Of a stretch of 64,000 nt of DNA, positions 59,801 through 64,000 are shown piece after piece (position 1 is the first letter of the stretch; every line of letters begins with the position of its first letter). The stretch is from Trichoplax sp. H2. Its lineage: Eukaryota; Placozoa; Uniplacotomia; Trichoplacea. Below the pieces are notes generated by a model, which saw only the letters and a list, made by a program, of their open reading frames with translations, had not been told where the DNA came from and searched no databases. Where the stretch lies: contig NOWV01000249.1 in the NCBI GenBank assembly GCA_003344405.1, positions 1 through 64,000 on the forward strand, written 5' to 3'. The position numbers and the translations under genes were made by a program.

Positions 59801-62800
59801 AGATCAAATATAGAATGAACTCTTTTTATAGATTTTACGCTAATTAAGCCGAAATTGGTTCAATTTTAAAGTAAATGTATAATATATATACATGATTTAA
59901 AATCTATAGGCGTAGGAATTTAATAGTTTTGTTAATAAAGATGTGAAATAATAAATAGAGTACCTCTGTTAGGGTTCGCCACAAGTCTCTGGTAACTGCA
60001 TTTTTAAATTCGTATTTCTTCAAGTAATTCTACAATTATTGCGCAAGCATATAAAGGAATTCTGTCACGAATTGATGATGCCTTTCAAATGGAATATTAC
60101 AATTAGTAAAATCAAAAATTTATTTACAGAAATGCCTTTTTGATAGTCTTCGTTGCCCATCATTTGTCTCATCATACTGATGATAGAAGCTCCCTATGAA
60201 ATCATTCAAGTAGCTTAAGTTTCTTGAGTATGAATATACCTTACGTACAATGTTACTATGGAGAAATAAACAACTACTGAATTTAATATGCGTATTATAT
60301 AAATAACGTATCATTGTCTACATTTTCGTATTGAACGTACAAAAAATGAAACTAAATTTACCAAATTTATAGAACATGATTAGCAATGGTTTATATTCTA
60401 CCTTAGAGTATGAAATTGCATCGAAAACCTCATTGATCTCATCGGGATGGTTAACAGTAACCTGAACAGGGTGAGATGTTACAAAAGCATCTAATCCAAA
60501 AGCCCTCTGGTAGTCAAGAGGAACAATTTGTGACATCTATAAAACAATTTATAGAAGAAAAACTATATTGGCTTTATGTTGAATAAATTTGTATTTATCA
60601 CGACAAAAAAATTTAACTTAATTGAATCTATAACATTGCTTATGTTTTTGTAGCACATCTATTCTAGATAAAAAAATATGGGTGATTTGTATTTCTACGT
60701 TGTTTGTACTAAAAATATCCTTTCATGCTTGATGTAAAGGCTTTACACATTTCACTAGTACTAATGCAGTCATGAAGTAAAAGTAAGAAAGTCTAATACC
60801 ATCTCCCAATCAGGTTGGTATTCGTTAACTCCAAGATATTCTGTAAAGCTGGCGAAACCTTCATTTAGCCACAAGTCATCCCACCATCTCATGGTTACTA
60901 AGTTACCAAACCACTGTAAAGAATTAGAAGGTTATCAAATTCACAATTTATTGGATTAGCATGTATTGATTATGGATACATCTACGAAACAAACGGTAAG
61001 ATTAAGAATAGCAATGCTATATAAATGAAATATGGTATACGCGTAAGTATGATTTCACGTAATTTAATTAGACTACTTACTGTACTAATAAATTTTAAGA
61101 AAGTCATCAGTGAACACTAACCATATGAGCTAATTCGTGAGAAACAACAACAGCTACACGTTGTTGATTGCCAGCAGCTGAGACCATTGGATCATATAAC
61201 AAGGCAGTTTCACGATACAAGATGAGACCCCAATTTTCCATAGCACCAGCAGCAAAATCAGGAATAGCTACCATATCTATTGTACGATATTTTGATATAT
61301 GAAAATTTTAGAACTTCATATGGTTGATTAGTAAAGATATTCCACTTAATAACCAAGCATCTAATGAAATTAGCTGAATATCACATCAATATAGTTTCTA
61401 TCACTATTCAAACTTGCTCAATGAGATTATAATACCAAACAATGACAACATAACATTATTATATTAACTTGAGATAGAATAGTTAGTGTGAAGAATGTAG
61501 CATTTAAGTTATATTTGATGAGTTGTTTGACTTATAAGATGTACAGATTATGTTTTAACGAGAAGAAACTGGGTATCTTTGATTAGATTTTGTTAAACTA
61601 ATAGAATTTCTTAAGCAGTATAATTTTGAATTGTTTATAGTATGCAATTCAGGTATATATGCTCAAGCAATAAACACACTCGTAATCAGTTAGAGAAATA
61701 GAATCTTGCATGCCTTGTTTTGGCAGTGGATAGGGAACACCAAAGAAATCTTCAAAGTATTCAGTTATATTGACGCCTCCAATCAATGCAAATGAGCTTT
61801 GATTAATGGTATGAGGGGTAGACCAAACGCGAACCTGAAAGGTACCAATTAAATAATGCATTTTTTAGTAGCGAGATATATTTCATTGTAGTATAAGTTA
61901 TGCTACAAGTTACAAATTTTGCTGTCTTCATAATTATATCAATTAGATCCATTATAACAACAAACATTTACCGGTAGATTAGTTTTGGTTCTTAATTCTC
62001 TGAATTCGAAATCTGAGATTACGAAAGCCAGTAAGTAAGAACTCATTCGGAGGCTTCCTATAAATCAAAAAAGGCAAATATATAATTGCTAAGCTGCGCA
62101 ATTTTAAGCATAATTTGTGAGAATTAGTCAACATATTGCCATTGATATCGTATAATAGAAGCACTATTAAAGTAGTATCTCTATTTTATCCTGGTAATGT
62201 TTGTGGTAATAGGTATCTATGGAGTATTATACTATAGAAATGACTATAGTACGATATCTATGAAATTGAGGCGTAAGGACTAAAGTGCAGGGAGTATAAT
62301 AGATACAGGTATTGTTGAGATTTATTTCATTTAATGTATGGTAGGCATGGTAAATCATTGCAGATTGTTGCAAAATTTAGTTCTTCACAATTTCAATTTA
62401 ATTATATGTTGCTTCGAAAAAGGACTAGCAGTTAGTATAAATTCTTAACAAGAAACAAATCAACAGCAATAAAACACACTTATATCTAATGTATAAGAAA
62501 TTTAAAATAATATCGCTATTAAAAACGATAACAATTTTGAGGCTAAAACAAAAATTATTAATAGTATGCTTTATAACGTTTGAAGATAGATTAAATTTTA
62601 TAACTGTAAACAATTGCTCTTACTATCTTAGTAACATTGGATGATCGTGCTTCCTCTTACTTTGATAAGTTTTTGTAAGATATCCAGGTCGAGTAGCTGC
62701 TACCGATGTTAATTCTGGCATATTCCATAAAGCTCCATAATTATTGGGGACACTAATTGTGGCTGTAAACATTGCCTTCAATTCCGGCTCATCCAACAAT

Positions 62801-62851
62801 GGTATGATCTTACGGGCATCAGTAGGTTGACATTGACTGGCTGCTAGCCAT
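56878..62851 (-). CDS. M1-family zinc aminopeptidase (3' part, N-terminus outside window)
   Basis: Nineteen exons join in phase to 752 codons plus stop: 62661-62851, 61972-62057, 61714-61834, 61122-61276, 60800-60913, 60402-60536, 60128-60193, 59964-60029, 59562-59749, 59176-59258, 58851-58978, 58717-58772, 58477-58624, 58263-58336, 57970-58080, 57698-57865, 57367-57507, 57130-57211, 56878-57024. The protein resembles aminopeptidase N/ERAP/LNPEP. It has FDEP-like LLDEPELKA, substrate motif GAMENWG, zinc site HELAH with the third ligand in WLNEGFASF, and catalytic Tyr in SYSKGAS, followed by the ERAP1-like helical C-domain. It trims N-terminal residues from peptides; most relatives are type II membrane ectoenzymes, but that end is missing here. 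Oddities: Met replaces Gln after HELAH, and one intron begins with GC. The 58978 acceptor is the least certain junction. Confidence 0.92.
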
Positions 62852-64000
62852 CTATGTGATATTGAATAATAATTAAAATTAAAATTTCGATCATAAATTC
62901 GTTTTTCCTATCACCCTATCCGTATAATTTGTTAGTCATTAAGGAATAATGATGCTTAAATCCACAGAGTCGCAATATTAATTATAGTTTCGATACAATG
63001 ATGAGAGAAATCCAAGAGTCTTTCAATTAATAAGGAATTCTTATTATAATTCTATAATGACTAATCGCAATATGTAATACTCCAAATTGTAATAAGAGCC
63101 ATGGGATTTATTATGTACCACTAAAAATAACTTTCGAATACTATATTAAATGCCTTATTTATTTAATCCTGCTTAAGTAATTGTGAATCAATCCAAAGAA
63201 ATAACAACATACTAAATTATGTATCTTAAAAATTTTTCTGACGACAATATTTATCATTATAGGGTATAAGGATTGGTTTGTATAATTACAGTTTCTTATC
63301 GCACGTGAAGGATATCTACAAATCCTAGGTTTTACTTGGTTAGATGGACGTTGTATTGGTTTTAAGACAGGATAGAATGAGGTAGAGAATTTCTGGGATG
63401 GAGTTTAAGACTCATTATTTGGAAAGTTTTCGAAGTCAAGATAGTGTTAAATTATTTTTGGGCTAGTAAATATTAATTAATACTAATTTGATATGATTTA
63501 AATTAAATAATTTTAAGGCATAATGTGTATGATTAGATTATGTAATGTAATTAGAATTCTTGAACATATTAAATATGATCGTTTTGTAAGCAATATGATT
63601 CATAACATAAGGCATGTATTTATCTTAGTAGCTGCCAAATACAATCATTACTTTCATTCCCGGCATGCTTAAAAGTTAAGTTTGCATTGCTACAGTTTCC
63701 ATATGTCTAATTAACTATCGTACTATAATTGACCTTTTACCTTTATCAGTAATATGACATATGACAAATAGTTCGATTCTATAAAAAAAACTAAGCATTC
63801 TCTAGAAAAAAACAGTTACTGAGTAATTTTGTTAATCTAACTAATTAACGGTAACTAATTATGCAAATAGTCATATGTACTGAGTGAGCACATCAAATGA
63901 GATTGGGCAATAACATTATATAAAATCAGTTATCGTACCCTAGACATGCAATTTATTGTCTGTAATAAGTAATTATGCCTTGATATGCAGCTTCTTAGCT
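62852..64000 (-). other. Intron of the aminopeptidase gene, continuing past the window
   Basis: The first visible exon begins in phase (needs two bases from an upstream exon), so the gene must continue to the right. No further exon encoding the N-terminal M1 domain was found in this 1.15 kb. Confidence 0.6.

Noticed and set aside
1-64000. Bacterial-type systems (operons, CRISPR arrays, prophage)
   Set aside because: The window is intron-containing eukaryotic nuclear DNA; no CRISPR-like regularly spaced repeats or operon structure were seen.

Overview
The window is nuclear DNA from an animal: AT-rich, with GT-AG introns and animal-type genes. Very small intergenic signals, a mix of intron-dense and intronless genes, and no vertebrate-style repeats suggest an early-branching metazoan. 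My best guess is a placozoan (Trichoplax/Hoilungia type), but that is an inference from general character and was not checked against a reference.

Layout. LSM7, a core subunit of the U6 snRNA Lsm ring, lies at 462-2036 (+) in four exons. The stretch 2.0-10.6 kb is mostly noncoding, with two recent tandem duplications and some weak small-gene candidates. A complete signal-peptide-peptidase-like intramembrane aspartyl protease (SPPL2 type) was reconstructed at 10641-15984 (-) from 15 phase-consistent exons giving 549 residues. From 16 to 36.6 kb the DNA is gene-poor. It holds palindromic TACTGTACAG repeat clusters, a 92-bp tandem repeat, a few weak exon candidates, and one clear gene at 24117-24707 (-). 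That gene encodes a CENP-B/pogo-type DNA-binding protein with no transposase catalytic domain.

From 36.6 to 54.9 kb lies a cluster of six intronless cytochrome P450 loci of the CYP3 clan. Four are on the minus strand: a pseudogene, a recently duplicated pair A/B, and C. Two are on the plus strand: D, with an aberrant I-helix, and E. C and D are divergent and share a 1.4-kb spacer that contains a near-perfect 41-bp-arm inverted repeat and dense palindromic repeats. A and B are nearly identical except in the regions expected to form the substrate pocket. The 3' part (at least 752 codons) of an M1 zinc aminopeptidase fills 56878-62851 (-) in 19 exons; its N-terminus lies beyond the right edge.

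The genes do not form one pathway. The P450 cluster looks like a local birth-and-death array for small-molecule metabolism, flanked by unrelated housekeeping and membrane-protease genes. The strongest leads are the mosaic divergence of P450 A/B, the P450 D I-helix, the triplicated TATA-bearing unit upstream of P450 B, a candidate 560-bp insertion next to P450 B, and the GC-AG intron plus HELAHM variant in the aminopeptidase.
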